Notes: a model not told the origin generated them from the letters alone. DNA of 64,000 bases from Loktanella sp. Alg231-35 (GCF_900143545.1 NZ_FREV01000001.1:558001-622000); one strand, 5' to 3'. Shown: positions 46,013-54,499, counted from the stretch's first letter. Numbers and translations are program-made.

Positions 46013-47496
46013 TCTTTGACAGAGCGGTGCCGCCTCAGGGAACCGTAAAAGACTGGCTGGATGCACGCGCCGACAGCGCTGGCGTTGCCATTGTCTTTCC
46101 TGAAACCAAAGAAACCCTGACGTGGCGCGTCTTGCGCGATGCCGCGCGCGACATGGCAAAGGGGTTGGTTGGCCTAGGGGTCAGACAGGGCGAAAGCGTC
46201 GCGGTCGTGCATCCCAATGGACGCGAGGGGGTGCTTGCTCTTTATGCTGCACTTTATGGCGGGTTTCGTGCGACGATGATCAATCTTGCAGCCGGGCCTG
46301 ACGCCATTGCCTACGCGCTTGAACACAGCGGCGCACGTTTTGCCTTTGTGCATGATAGCCAGACCGAGGCCATCGGAAGGGTCGCGCCTGCGGGCCTGAC
46401 AATCATAGCGCCGGGAATGCTGAACGGGCAGGCGGACATTCCGGCCTTCGATGCCAGCCAACACGCGCTGTTGATGTACACCTCTGGCACGACAGGGCAG
46501 CCCAAGGGCGTCGTGCATAGCCACGCAAGCCTTCTGGCTGGCGGATGGACAACCGCCATCGCGCATGACTTGTCTTCATCTGATCGCGGATTCTGCGTTC
46601 TGCCGATCTATCACATCAACGGGCTTTGCGTGACCATGATGGGGGCGCTGGTCTCGGGTGGTTCGCTTGCTATGGCGGCGAAATTCTCTGCAAGCAGGTT
46701 CTGGGCTCAGGCAGAGGCAACAGAGGTGACGTGGTTCTCTGTTGTGCCCACGATCATTAGCCATTTGCTGCATCATGAAACTGACCCAAGCCCGCAGGTT
46801 CGCAAACGCCTTCGGTTCGGGCGCTCTGCATCATCCGCACTTGCAGTTGAAACGCAGTCCGCATTCGAAGACCGCTTTAACGTGCCAATTGTCGAAACGA
46901 TGGGGCTGACGGAAACGGCCGCGCAGATCCTGTCCAACCCCTTGCCACCCGGCGTACGCAAGATCGGATCGCCCGGGGTCGGGTATGGCAACGACGTGTG
47001 CATTCTGACATCTGACCTGAAACCAGCACCTGCCATGCAGGAAGGCGAAATCGCAGTTCGCGGTCCGAACGTAATGGTCGAGTATCTGCACAACCCCGAA
47101 GCCACGACAAAAACATTCAACGGAGAGTGGCTTCGTACCGGTGACCTGGGGCATATAGACGAAGACGGCTATGTTTTTGTAACGGGCCGTTTGAAGGAGC
47201 TGATCATCAAGGGTGGCGAAAACATCGCCCCGCGCGAAATTGATGAGGTGCTGTATTCAGAACCTGACATCATCGAAGCGGCGGCCTTTGCCCGGTCCTG
47301 CAAAAGCTACGGCGAGACGGTCGAGGCCGCAGTTGCCGTCAAGCCCGGGTCGAAACTGTCCGAGGCAGCATTGATCAAACTTTGCCAAGATCGGTTAGGC
47401 ACGTTCAAATCGCCAGATACGATTCACTTTCTTGACGAGTTGCCAAAGGGGCCATCCGGCAAGATCCAACGGCTCAAGCTGGCCGATATGGTGTAG
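46009..47496 (+). CDS. sauT: AMP-forming acyl-CoA ligase, probable sulfoacetate-CoA ligase SauT
   Basis: 495-residue ANL-superfamily enzyme. The P-loop is LMYTSGTTGQPKGVV, the adenylation motifs VETMGLTETAAQIL and GEWLRTGDLGHIDEDGYVFVTGR follow, and the C-terminal catalytic lysine is in LPKGPSGKIQRLKL. It would activate the imported acid to its CoA ester with ATP, feeding SauS, whose stop codon overlaps its start. The substrate is inferred from context; the family alone also allows a generic short-chain acid. Confidence 0.75.
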   Translation: MIFDRAVPPQGTVKDWLDARADSAGVAIVFPETKETLTWRVLRDAARDMAKGLVGLGVRQGESVAVVHPNGREGVLALYAALYGGFRATMINLAAGPDAIAYALEHSGARFAFVHDSQTEAIGRVAPAGLTIIAPGMLNGQADIPAFDASQHALLMYTSGTTGQPKGVVHSHASLLAGGWTTAIAHDLSSSDRGFCVLPIYHINGLCVTMMGALVSGGSLAMAAKFSASRFWAQAEATEVTWFSVVPTIISHLLHHETDPSPQVRKRLRFGRSASSALAVETQSAFEDRFNVPIVETMGLTETAAQILSNPLPPGVRKIGSPGVGYGNDVCILTSDLKPAPAMQEGEIAVRGPNVMVEYLHNPEATTKTFNGEWLRTGDLGHIDEDGYVFVTGRLKELIIKGGENIAPREIDEVLYSEPDIIEAAAFARSCKSYGETVEAAVAVKPGSKLSEAALIKLCQDRLGTFKSPDTIHFLDELPKGPSGKIQRLKLADMV

Positions 47497-47597
47497 CGGG
47501 TTGCATGATCTGAAAGCAAGGTTTTGCTGAATGCACCAAAGCGCAAAAGGACCCTCGCGCACCTATCCCAATAGCGGAATTTGGGGTTGTTGAGGCG

Positions 47598-47774
47598 TCA
47601 ATAAGACGACGTGCCTGCCTCGGCCAGATAACGGGCACGTGTGCCGTGAAACAGTTCACGCAAGCGATGATCACCGTTAACGATGCGATCAACTTGGATC
47701 GAGAAATCCGTATTGGCAGATCCGTAAAACGCTTCTGCTGCTTCATCCTTGGTCGTGTTGCTATTGCTGCTCAT
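47598..47774 (-). CDS. small 58-residue hypothetical protein
   Basis: Not recognised. A short frame reads MSSNSNTTKDEAAEAFYGSA through DHRLRELFHGTRARYLAEAG to a TGA at 47598. A very good ribosome site, AAGGGGGG, lies 5 bases upstream of the ATG. No membrane segment or signal peptide. The pattern of Ala, Glu and Arg suggests one or two helices. It overlaps no other plausible gene and sits downstream of sauT on the opposite strand. Confidence 0.55.
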   Translation of the reverse strand: MSSNSNTTKDEAAEAFYGSANTDFSIQVDRIVNGDHRLRELFHGTRARYLAEAGTSSY

Positions 47775-47934
47775 TGATCCCCCCTTGGCAGATTGGCGTT
47801 ATGTGAAGTGTCCAGAAAAACCCACAACAGGCAATTACGTGTGATTACCTATGAGGTGTCGGAAAATCAGCTAACTGCGATGTGTCCTAGGGCTGCGATC
47901 GCAAACAGATCGCCCCGTCGGGCGGCACCATACC

Positions 47935-48309
47935 TCATCGCCGTCGCTTTGGTTCGCAGAACCAAAGACCTTTGCTTGTGTCCATCCACCGGGTTTCTGA
48001 TTTAGGCGCGTCACTTGCCCCCGCATCGCGGGCGTGTTCCCGTTGGCCGGAGCAATCCGATGGTGTTGTGATAGCATGGACTTTTGCAATCGTGGTCTCA
48101 CCCTCAGTGCGCCGACTTTCAAACGTCACTGTAGCACCTGCTGAAATTTCGCTGCGGTGGAGCTCGCTGAGTACATTTCCCTGCAGAAGGAACGCGTCCT
48201 CGGTTCCTTCAACAACAACCGACCCAATTCCCTTAGCACCATCAAACCACTTCACGATGCCGGTTAACAACAGATCTTCGCTTTGGGTCGCATTCGCACT
48301 GACGTTCAC
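47935..48309 (-). CDS. cold-shock-domain protein with degenerate and apparently disrupted second domain
   Basis: 124-residue product starting at a GTG (48307-48309) with a GAGGAG site. Residues ~16-80 form a cold-shock fold: GIVKWFDGAKGIGSVVV, then AFLLQGNVLSEL and VTFESRRTEGETTIAKVHAI. RNP1 is weak (KGIGSV in place of KG[FY]GF[IV]) and RNP2 is degraded, so RNA binding is doubtful. In related two-domain proteins a second copy follows. Here the tail RWMDTSKGLWFCEPKRRR resembles the start of a second KWFDxxKGFGF unit and stops at once, with coding-like sequence continuing in another frame. A perfect 9-bp hairpin (47947-47967) coincides with the break. Confidence 0.65.
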   Translation of the reverse strand: MNVSANATQSEDLLLTGIVKWFDGAKGIGSVVVEGTEDAFLLQGNVLSELHRSEISAGATVTFESRRTEGETTIAKVHAITTPSDCSGQREHARDAGASDAPKSETRWMDTSKGLWFCEPKRRR

Positions 48310-48608
48310 TCAACAGTTCTCCTCACTCGCATCATGTTCAGACATGAAATCTCGAACATTTTTTCACGGGCGATTGTGGCAATGTTGAGGATTTTGGCGA
48401 TGACGTTGGGTTAGGCAATTGCGGTTGGATTGCTGATAGTCGGCAGATCACTCTTTGCCATGATCTTGCGAAGGTTCTGCTGCCTTGTCTGGGGCAAGTG
48501 CCACCGGAAACAAAATATACCGTGGTGTGACGTGTTTAGATAAGCCGGCATATTCATGGCGTGTCACACCAAACTAATGAATGGCTAATATATCGAAGTG
48601 TAAGTGAA
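48310..48608. other. intergenic region of 299 bases with a 9-bp inverted repeat
   Basis: No coding frame is supported here. TGGTGTGAC (48523-48531) and its complement GTCACACCA (48563-48571) form a perfect inverted repeat separated by 31 bases. Short stretches such as 48370-48480 look coding-like on the minus strand but contain stops and match nothing I recognise. Confidence 0.5.
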
Positions 48609-48684
<76 letters not shown>

Positions 48685-48767
48685 ATCTGTGCAGCAACTG
48701 CTGCGTGCTGCTCTTTAGGCAGCGGGCCGGGCGAGATCAAGTCAAAAATCGCGCCCGTACCTGTCGT

Positions 48768-49094
48768 TTATTCGTCGTCGTCCTTGGCAACGTCGGCCAG
48801 TTCGTCAAGCGAGACTGTGTCGTCGTCGTCATCTTCCAGAACATCATCGCCCAGATCGACGTCTTCATCATCGTCGTCTTCATCGTCAAGCACCAGATCT
48901 TCTTCTTCGGTGCTTTCCTTCATCTTGGTGGTCTGTGCATCCTCGGCATCCGCAACCATGGTGCGGGTCTTGGATGTGTCGACGGCCACCTCATTGCCCG
49001 AGTACGGGCTGATGATCGGCGTTGCGTTCAGGTCGTAAAAGCGTTTGCCGGTTTCGGGGCAAAGGCGCTTTGTGCCCCACTCTTCCTTAGGCAT
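48768..49094 (-). CDS. FYDLN-acid family protein (TIGR02300)
   Basis: 108-residue protein. The N-terminal part MPKEEWGTKRLCPETGKRFYDLNATPIISPYSG gives the family its name (FYDLN) and its conserved Cys. The C-terminal half is an acidic tail with long Asp/Glu runs. The family is restricted to alphaproteobacteria and its function is unknown. It lies just downstream of the tRNA on the same strand. Confidence 0.93.
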   Translation of the reverse strand: MPKEEWGTKRLCPETGKRFYDLNATPIISPYSGNEVAVDTSKTRTMVADAEDAQTTKMKESTEEEDLVLDDEDDDDEDVDLGDDVLEDDDDDTVSLDELADVAKDDDE

Positions 49095-49206
49095 AGGCTA
49101 TCCCTTCAAAACTTTAGGTCGTCCCTTGCGGGTGATCGGTGCCAACTGCCATAAGCAGGGGGGCGTGTCAAAGCCTTTGGCACCGTTGATATGCGAGTAG
49201 TTGGAT

Positions 49207-49896
49207 ATGGGCCGTCATACGCTTGAAGGCAACCCCCCGATTGATGTCACTTTGCGCCAATCCGCCCGTGCCAAGCGGCTTTCGTTGCGTGTGTCCCGTT
49301 TGGATGGCCGCGTGACCCTGACCATGCCGCCGCGCGCACCTTTGCGCGAGGGAATCGCCTTTCTGCACAGCAAGGAGGTGTGGCTGCGTGGCCATCTCGC
49401 TGATCTGCGCCCGGTGGCAAAGGCAGGTGCTGGCGGCACGGTGCTGTTGCGCGGAACACCTGTGCCTATTCTGGCAGGACCGTGGCGGCGTGCGTCATTG
49501 TCTGACGAGGGCCTGCGCGTCGCTGACAATGCGCCTGCCGGTCCGCAAGTGAAGGCTGTCTTGCGCCATCACGCGCGTGATGCGCTGGCTGCGGCCTCTG
49601 ATCGCTATGCTGCCGCATTGGACCGCAGTTATTCACGCCTGACGATCAGGGATACCCGGTCGCGCTGGGGGTCGTGTTCGGCTGAGGGCGCGTTGATGTA
49701 TTCGTGGCGGTTGATCATGGCGCCGCCTGAGGTGCTGAACTATGTGGCCGCCCATGAGGTTGCGCATCTGGTCGAGATGAACCACCAGCCCGCATTCTGG
49801 AACACAGTGGCGGCGATCTATCCTAACTATGCTGCACCGCGCCAATGGTTGCGCGATCATGGTGATGCTTTGCACCGTGTCAGCTTTGACGATTGA
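49207..49896 (+). CDS. M48-like metallopeptidase (YgjP/DUF45 family)
   Basis: 229-residue cytoplasmic protein. The zinc motif is HEVAHLVEMNH (His183, Glu184, His187; a likely third ligand His193). The preceding segment SRWGSCSAEGALMYSWRLIMAPP is the DUF45 hallmark. No signal peptide. The ATG at 49207 is chosen over a TTG at 49201. It is transcribed toward the GntR gene and ends just before the GntR operator, so the two may share mRNA in part. A protease role is plausible but not shown for most members. Confidence 0.88.
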   Translation: MGRHTLEGNPPIDVTLRQSARAKRLSLRVSRLDGRVTLTMPPRAPLREGIAFLHSKEVWLRGHLADLRPVAKAGAGGTVLLRGTPVPILAGPWRRASLSDEGLRVADNAPAGPQVKAVLRHHARDALAAASDRYAAALDRSYSRLTIRDTRSRWGSCSAEGALMYSWRLIMAPPEVLNYVAAHEVAHLVEMNHQPAFWNTVAAIYPNYAAPRQWLRDHGDALHRVSFDD

Positions 49897-49909
49897 CCAG
49901 ACTGCTGTT

Positions 49910-49919
49910 TGTGATCACA
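49910..49919. promoter_or_regulatory. TGTGATCACA palindrome upstream of the GntR gene
   Basis: A perfect 10-bp palindrome ending 8 bases before the GntR start codon. The identical sequence occurs twice upstream of sucC (61406 and 61427). The position is suited to autorepression by the GntR protein. Confidence 0.65.
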
Positions 49920-49927
49920 TTTGATCC

Positions 49928-50578
49928 ATGATGATCCAACCCCGCCCTCAGGACAGTACCACAGCCGCCCATGAACGGGTTTACCGCGCGCTGCGCACTC
50001 GCATCATGCACGGTGAGATCGGCCCCGGAGAGGCGCTAACCCTCCGTGGGATTGGCAAAAGCTATGATGTCTCCATGACACCGGCACGAGAGGCCGTGCG
50101 CCGTCTGGTGGCGGAAGGGGCGCTTTTTTTGTCTTCATCGGGCCGGGTGTCCACGCCTGCGCTGTCGAACGAGCGCATTGAAGAACTGGCGACGCTACGC
50201 GCCCTGCTGGAGCCGGAACTAGCGTCACGGGCTCTGCCGCGCGCGCATTTCGCATTGATCGAGCGTTTGGAGGCCATCAATCATAGCGTCAGTCAGGGCA
50301 TCGCGCGCCACGATGCAACGGGCTATATCCGCATGAACTTGGAATTTCACCGCACGCTTTACCTGCGCGCGCAGGCCCCTGCGATGCTGGCGATGGCGGA
50401 AACCGTCTGGCTGCAGCTTGGGCCGACGATGCGGGCACTGTACGGGCGGCTAAACCGGACAGAGCCGCCTTACAATCACAAGCTCATCCTTGCCGCCCTG
50501 AAGGCCGGAGATGAGCCGGGATTGCGCCTTGCCGTGCGCTCTGACGCCACGCAGGGCTTGCGGATGCTCAAAGGCTAG
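49928..50578 (+). CDS. GntR-family regulator (FCD subfamily), candidate regulator of the sucCDAB operon
   Basis: 216-residue regulator. The winged HTH is in residues ~15-80 (VYRALRTRIMHGEIGPGEALTLRGIGKSYDVSMTPAREAVRRL). The C-terminal FCD domain has the helical pattern ATLRALLEPELASRAL and MNLEFHRTLY, including the possible metal-binding Asp and His of such domains. Family members sense organic acids. The shared TGTGATCACA palindrome ties it to its own promoter and to the sucC promoter. From memory, Rhodobacter sphaeroides has a regulator of 2-oxoglutarate metabolism called AkgR; orthology with this protein is untested. Its stop overlaps that of the convergent neighbour by 11 bases. Confidence 0.88.
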   Translation: MMIQPRPQDSTTAAHERVYRALRTRIMHGEIGPGEALTLRGIGKSYDVSMTPAREAVRRLVAEGALFLSSSGRVSTPALSNERIEELATLRALLEPELASRALPRAHFALIERLEAINHSVSQGIARHDATGYIRMNLEFHRTLYLRAQAPAMLAMAETVWLQLGPTMRALYGRLNRTEPPYNHKLILAALKAGDEPGLRLAVRSDATQGLRMLKG

Positions 50579-51410
50579 GCGGGTAGTTGTCCAGATCAGA
50601 GATCGCCTGATTCATAACCCGACGGAAATCTTCGCCGGGCATGCCGATGCCATAGGCGAGGTTGGAGAGGAACTCATGCTCTGCTGGCAAGATACGCCCG
50701 CTGGCCAAGGCCACATAGAACGCGCCGCGCATCATGATGTCCTTCTCACCATCACGCATACCTTTGCCAAAGTTGATGAAGTCCTGCGAACTGAGGTTCA
50801 TATCAATATGGTCGGTGATGCGGATGATATCGGCGGCCAGCACATTGCGGCGTGTCAAGCGTCGGGCAGTTTGGCCGATTAGCGCAATCTCGTTCGAGGC
50901 GACGATGCCGTCGCATTTGCCAACATAGCACAGCACATCCAGAATCCGCTTTGAGGACTTCTTGCGCATGCGCGCACGCGGATCGAGCCCCATGATGGAT
51001 TTGAGACGGCGAATAATGACCGCGATCAGACCCAAGGCCAGCGCCGCCCAAAGTCCGTAGTTCTGGACCGTTCGGCGTATGCCGTTCATTGGCACAGTGG
51101 GGATCGTTTGATCGACGAGGTTCAGCGACTGTGCCGTTTCCATCTGCTCGGCGCTGAACAGGCGGTCGGGCTCGGTGGCGCAACGGTCATCCGCCAGCGC
51201 ATAGCCGACGATATCGCTCGTTAATGTAAGCCCGAAAATCCGAAAGTCGTTGGTGACATAGCACAGCGACATCTTGGAGTCGTCAGGGCCGGGGATTTGG
51301 GTCTGATCAACAAATTCCAGATCAGGAAACATGCCTGTGTTCGCCGTGAAGGCGTGGGCAGGACTGCTGAACAGCAAACTTAGCAACAAAAGGGTCGTGA
51401 ACCGCCTCAT
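50568..51410 (-). CDS. exported or membrane-anchored protein with TerB-like domain
   Basis: 280-residue protein. A signal peptide covers residues 1-20 (LLLLSLLFSSPAHA). Residues ~22-105 are a small exported region with two cysteines, a membrane helix lies at ~117-134 (GLWAALALGLIAVII), and residues ~150-270 form a helical cytoplasmic domain resembling TerB (RILDVLCYVGKCDGIVASNEIALIGQTAR, and LASGRILPAEHEFLSNLAYGIGM). TerB-like domains occur in tellurite resistance and stress contexts; none is implied here. It follows lpdA on the same strand after a strong hairpin. Confidence 0.65.
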   Translation of the reverse strand: MRRFTTLLLLSLLFSSPAHAFTANTGMFPDLEFVDQTQIPGPDDSKMSLCYVTNDFRIFGLTLTSDIVGYALADDRCATEPDRLFSAEQMETAQSLNLVDQTIPTVPMNGIRRTVQNYGLWAALALGLIAVIIRRLKSIMGLDPRARMRKKSSKRILDVLCYVGKCDGIVASNEIALIGQTARRLTRRNVLAADIIRITDHIDMNLSSQDFINFGKGMRDGEKDIMMRGAFYVALASGRILPAEHEFLSNLAYGIGMPGEDFRRVMNQAISDLDNYPPSL

Positions 51411-51555
51411 GAGGACTCTCGGTCTATTTTACTCAATATCGAAACAACGAACTCAAAGAATGTGGCGTGCGTATGTCCGTGGCCAGATAAAATGTTGGAT
51501 TTTCAATTGGATCTTGCAGCAATGACACAGTTGGCCGCAGCGGCGAGCAGAGCTT

Positions 51556-51581
51556 GTAGTGCCCCGAAAACGGGGCACTAC
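51556..51581 (-). terminator. 11-bp perfect hairpin downstream of lpdA
   Basis: GTAGTGCCCCG and its complement surround an AAAA loop (TTTT on the minus strand), 26 bases after the lpdA stop. Very stable and without a T-run. It probably marks the end of the TCA-cycle operon. Confidence 0.7.
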
Positions 51582-51606
51582 ACCTGCTGTCTATGGGTGC
51601 CTAGGC

Positions 51607-52995
51607 TTATGCGTGGATCGCGCCATCACCACAGGCCAATGCGGCTTCACGCACCGCTTCTGAATATGTCGGATGCGCATGGCACGTCCGGGCGAGGTCT
51701 TCTGCGGCGGCCCCGAATTCCATCGCCACACAGATTTCATGGATCAGATCACCTGCCATCGGGCCGATGATATGCGCGCCCAGCACCCGGTCCGTGGCTG
51801 CGTCCACAAGGATTTTCACAAAACCTTCGCCTGCGAAATTGGCCTTGGCCCTTGCGTTGCCCATGAAGGGGAACTTTCCGACTTTGTACTTGCGACCCTG
51901 TTCTTTCAGCGAATCTTCGGTTTCACCGACATTGGCGACCTCTGGGTGGGTGTAGATCACGCCGGGAATCACACCATAATTCACATGGGGGTGCTGGCCT
52001 GCGATGCCTTCGGCAACGGCCATGCCTTCGTCTTCGGCTTTATGGGCCAGCATCGGCCCGTCGATTGCATCACCAATGGCATAGATGCCGGCCACATTGG
52101 TGGCATAGCGGTCGTTGGTTTGGATCTGGCCACGCTCTGAAACTTCAACGCCCAAGCCGTCCAGTCCCAGGCCGTCGGTGTAGGGTTTGCGGCCTGTGGC
52201 GACCAGAACCGTGTCGGCGACAAGACTATGCTCGCTATCGTCCTTGCGCAGTTTGTAGGTAACAGTGGCCTTGTTGCCCTTGACTGTCACGCCCTGAACG
52301 GCGGCGCCAAGTGTGAACTTAAGCCCTTGTTTTTTCAGCATTCTCTGAAACGTCTTGGCAACCTCGGCATCCATGCCGGGGGTGATGGCGTCAAGGAATT
52401 CGATCACTTCAACCTCGGCCCCGAGACGCGCGTAAACCGAACCCAATTCAAGCCCGATCACCCCTGCACCAATCACGACCATTTTCTTAGGCACTTTGCC
52501 CAATTCCAGCGCGCCGGTAGAGGTCACAACAGTCTTTTCGTCCACTTCAACACCGGGCAGAGAGGATGGCTCGGAACCCGACGCAATCACGATGTGCTTG
52601 GCGTCATGGACGTCATCGCCAACCTTGACTTTGCCTGCCTCAGGGATTGAAGCCCAGCCCTTAATCCAGTCTACCTTGTTCTTTTTGAACAGAAATTCGA
52701 TGCCGCCGGTATTCTGGGAGATCGTCTCGGACTTGTATTGCAGCATTTGTTTCCAATCGACCGAAGGCGCTTTGCCCTTCAGGCCCATGGTCGCGAAATT
52801 GTGCTGAGACTCATGCAGCATATGTGTCGCGTGCAGCATCGCCTTGGAGGGAATACAGCCCACGTTCAAGCAGGTCCCGCCCAGCGTTTCGCGCCCTTCG
52901 ACGCAGGCAACTTTCATACCCAGTTGGGCGCAGCGAATAGCGCAGACATAGCCGCCGGGGCCGGCGCCGATAACGATGACATCATAGCTGGACAT
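51607..52995 (-). CDS. lpdA: dihydrolipoyl dehydrogenase (E3)
   Basis: 462-residue FAD/NAD disulfide oxidoreductase that reoxidises the lipoyl arm of 2-oxoglutarate and pyruvate dehydrogenase. FAD loop [10 protein letters not shown]; redox disulfide Cys42-Cys47 in [16 protein letters not shown] site [24 protein letters not shown]-terminal base in [13 protein letters not shown]. Full length. The ATG at 52995 starts [10 protein letters not shown]. It is the E3 gene of the suc cluster, but separated from sucB by three small membrane-protein genes. Confidence 0.96.
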   Translation of the reverse strand: MSSYDVIVIGAGPGGYVCAIRCAQLGMKVACVEGRETLGGTCLNVGCIPSKAMLHATHMLHESQHNFATMGLKGKAPSVDWKQMLQYKSETISQNTGGIEFLFKKNKVDWIKGWASIPEAGKVKVGDDVHDAKHIVIASGSEPSSLPGVEVDEKTVVTSTGALELGKVPKKMVVIGAGVIGLELGSVYARLGAEVEVIEFLDAITPGMDAEVAKTFQRMLKKQGLKFTLGAAVQGVTVKGNKATVTYKLRKDDSEHSLVADTVLVATGRKPYTDGLGLDGLGVEVSERGQIQTNDRYATNVAGIYAIGDAIDGPMLAHKAEDEGMAVAEGIAGQHPHVNYGVIPGVIYTHPEVANVGETEDSLKEQGRKYKVGKFPFMGNARAKANFAGEGFVKILVDAATDRVLGAHIIGPMAGDLIHEICVAMEFGAAAEDLARTCHAHPTYSEAVREAALACGDGAIHA

Positions 52996-53046
52996 GGGGG
53001 TCTCCTTTAGGGGTAACAGGGCATACACATCCCGGAAATAGGTTTG

Positions 53047-53457
53047 TCATATCAAGGCTGACACTATCATCAGCATGGTTGAGAGAAAGCCCACAAACCA
53101 AATCAACGAACGCCAGGGCGCCCAGCCAAAGTAATAAGCGGGGATATAAAGAACGCGGGCACCCAGAAAGGTCCACGCACAGGCGGCGCTGAACCCGGTG
53201 CCTTTGTCGCCCAAAGTGAGAACGACAACAGCGATCGTGAAAAGGATCAGCGCCTCAAAATGGTTGTTCATCGCGCGGATCAGGCGGCCGGTCTTGTCGC
53301 TGACCTGTTCGACTATAGGCTTGCCCATACGACTGGGATCGCGGGGCGAGGCTGTCTTGCCCGTTCCCAGCTCGACATTGGCGGGGATCGCCATAAGGAC
53401 GAACTGGAGGCCCTGAAGCAGGCCCGCGAGGGCGAGGACGGTGAGTTCTGCGGTCAT
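53047..53457 (-). CDS. MAPEG-domain membrane protein
   Basis: 136-residue protein with four hydrophobic helices. MAPEG-type features are GRLIRAMNNHFEALILFTIAVVV and ARVLYIPAYYFGWAPWRSLIWFVGF, the latter with the conserved aromatic and basic residues of the family. MAPEG proteins include glutathione transferases and leukotriene synthases in eukaryotes; bacterial members rarely have a known role. It overlaps the preceding gene by 4 bases. Confidence 0.85.
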   Translation of the reverse strand: MTAELTVLALAGLLQGLQFVLMAIPANVELGTGKTASPRDPSRMGKPIVEQVSDKTGRLIRAMNNHFEALILFTIAVVVLTLGDKGTGFSAACAWTFLGARVLYIPAYYFGWAPWRSLIWFVGFLSTMLMIVSALI

Positions 53458-53855
53458 AGTGCTCTGATTTCGGTTTTACGGATGAGGTATGTGAACAGCA
53501 AAGTGCCGATGATCAAACTGACGGTGGCAATCGCTACTGCGATGTACATCGGGCCTGAGTGAGCCTGGTTCATGAAAGACGGTGCCATAATGAGGCAAAG
53601 GCCGACGAACTGCATACCCAAAATCCAGACAACCGCACCGGATCGCACCGCCATTGCCAGTGCCGCAACTCCGAGAGCCATGGTGCCGTTCATGGCCCCC
53701 ACCAGTGCGGTCAGAAAGACGCTCGTATCCACCTTTCCGACTGACGAGACAAACTGATCATAGACGAACTGGCCCAGCCGCAGGGTGCCAATGATCAAGA
53801 GTGTCAAAGAGATACGGTAGACCCAGTTTGATATCTTTGTGCGGGCGTTGGGCAT
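53454..53855 (-). CDS. four-helix membrane protein of unknown function
   Basis: Not recognised. 133 residues with hydrophobic segments at about 13-32, 46-68, 73-92 and 101-125. The N terminus MPNARTKISNWVYR is positively charged, predicting an inside start. It lies between two MAPEG genes and overlaps the following one (ATGA), so it is part of the same operon. Confidence 0.65.
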   Translation of the reverse strand: MPNARTKISNWVYRISLTLLIIGTLRLGQFVYDQFVSSVGKVDTSVFLTALVGAMNGTMALGVAALAMAVRSGAVVWILGMQFVGLCLIMAPSFMNQAHSGPMYIAVAIATVSLIIGTLLFTYLIRKTEIRAL

Positions 53856-53871
53856 GTGAGTGGTTTGTCCG

Positions 53872-54258
53872 TTAGAAAAGCGCTGTGAGCATCATGGCCA
53901 AACCGCCCAGCGATGCAAACCACGCGACTGAGCGCACGAGCGGAATGCCAGAGGCGTAGGCGGGGACATAGGCGACGCGCGCCCAGAACCAGACCGCGGC
54001 CCCTAGGGCGGACGTGGCGGTGCCCAGTTCTGTGACCGCGAGGATCAGGGCGAGTGCGGCAAAGGCCGGGAAGGTTTCTAGATAATTGGCCAAGGCCCGC
54101 TCGATCCGACTCGCGACGGTGTTCTGATCGCGATGTTCATCCTGCGGACCAAGCGCCCAGCCGAGGCCTTTGCTGAGGTCGCTGAAGGTGGCTTGGATGA
54201 TGACATGGGCGATCAGGAGGATGACGCCGTAGGTGAGGTATTGGAGTTCTGGGGTCAT
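53872..54258 (-). CDS. MAPEG-domain membrane protein (second copy)
   Basis: 128-residue protein with four hydrophobic helices and the MAPEG pattern RIERALANYLETFPAFAALALILAV and AAVWFWARVAYVPAYASGIPLVRSVAW. It is diverged from the copy at 53047 but has the same order of motifs. First gene of the three-gene membrane operon that precedes lpdA. Confidence 0.85.
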   Translation of the reverse strand: MTPELQYLTYGVILLIAHVIIQATFSDLSKGLGWALGPQDEHRDQNTVASRIERALANYLETFPAFAALALILAVTELGTATSALGAAVWFWARVAYVPAYASGIPLVRSVAWFASLGGLAMMLTALF

Positions 54259-54344
54259 TTTCTTCTTACCGGCTTTGGGGCGCCCTCTGCGTCCGTCAGA
54301 TAGGTCATCCGCTCAGTTAGGGCTTGTAGATTCATGAGGTTTCC

Positions 54345-54386
54345 GCCCGGCTTGCCGGGCAGCGCCCGCCCCGAGGTCCGGGCGCT
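54345..54386. repeat. two tandem GC-rich hairpins
   Basis: Hairpin 54345-54360 (GCCCGG, loop CTTG) and hairpin 54361-54386 (AGCGCCCG, 10-nt loop) stand side by side in the 241-base gap between sucB and the MAPEG gene. They resemble small palindromic units common in Rhodobacteraceae intergenic DNA. Confidence 0.6.
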
Positions 54387-54448
54387 TCCCTGTGCCGTCG
54401 GTATGTGGGGAGGGTTTTCAAACTTTTGTGTCGCTTTCGTTTGGTTTT

Positions 54449-54494
54449 CGCGTGGGTTTCACCCACCCTACGTAGGGTGGGTGAAACCCACGCG
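54449..54494. repeat. 46-bp perfect palindrome at the 3' end of sucB
   Basis: Every base from 54449 to 54494 pairs around the centre 54471/54472. It consists of a 24-nt unit (starting CGCGTGGGTTTCACCCACCC) and an inverted copy. The same unit with one change recurs singly at 60087-60110. It starts 6 bases beyond the sucB stop codon and can terminate or protect its mRNA. Confidence 0.9.
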
Positions 54495-54499
54495 GTCAA

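Noticed and set aside
47474..47746. 90-residue minus-strand frame overlapping the end of sauT
   Set aside because: Overlaps the ligase C terminus and has no ribosome site; the 58-residue frame at 47598-47774 is better supported.
48784..49038. Ser-rich plus-strand frame
   Set aside because: Antisense of the acidic tail of the FYDLN-acid protein.
54449..54494. Large palindrome considered as a phage attachment or resolution site
   Set aside because: No integrase or resolvase gene nearby and a related unit occurs in another operon gap, which fits a dispersed repeat better.
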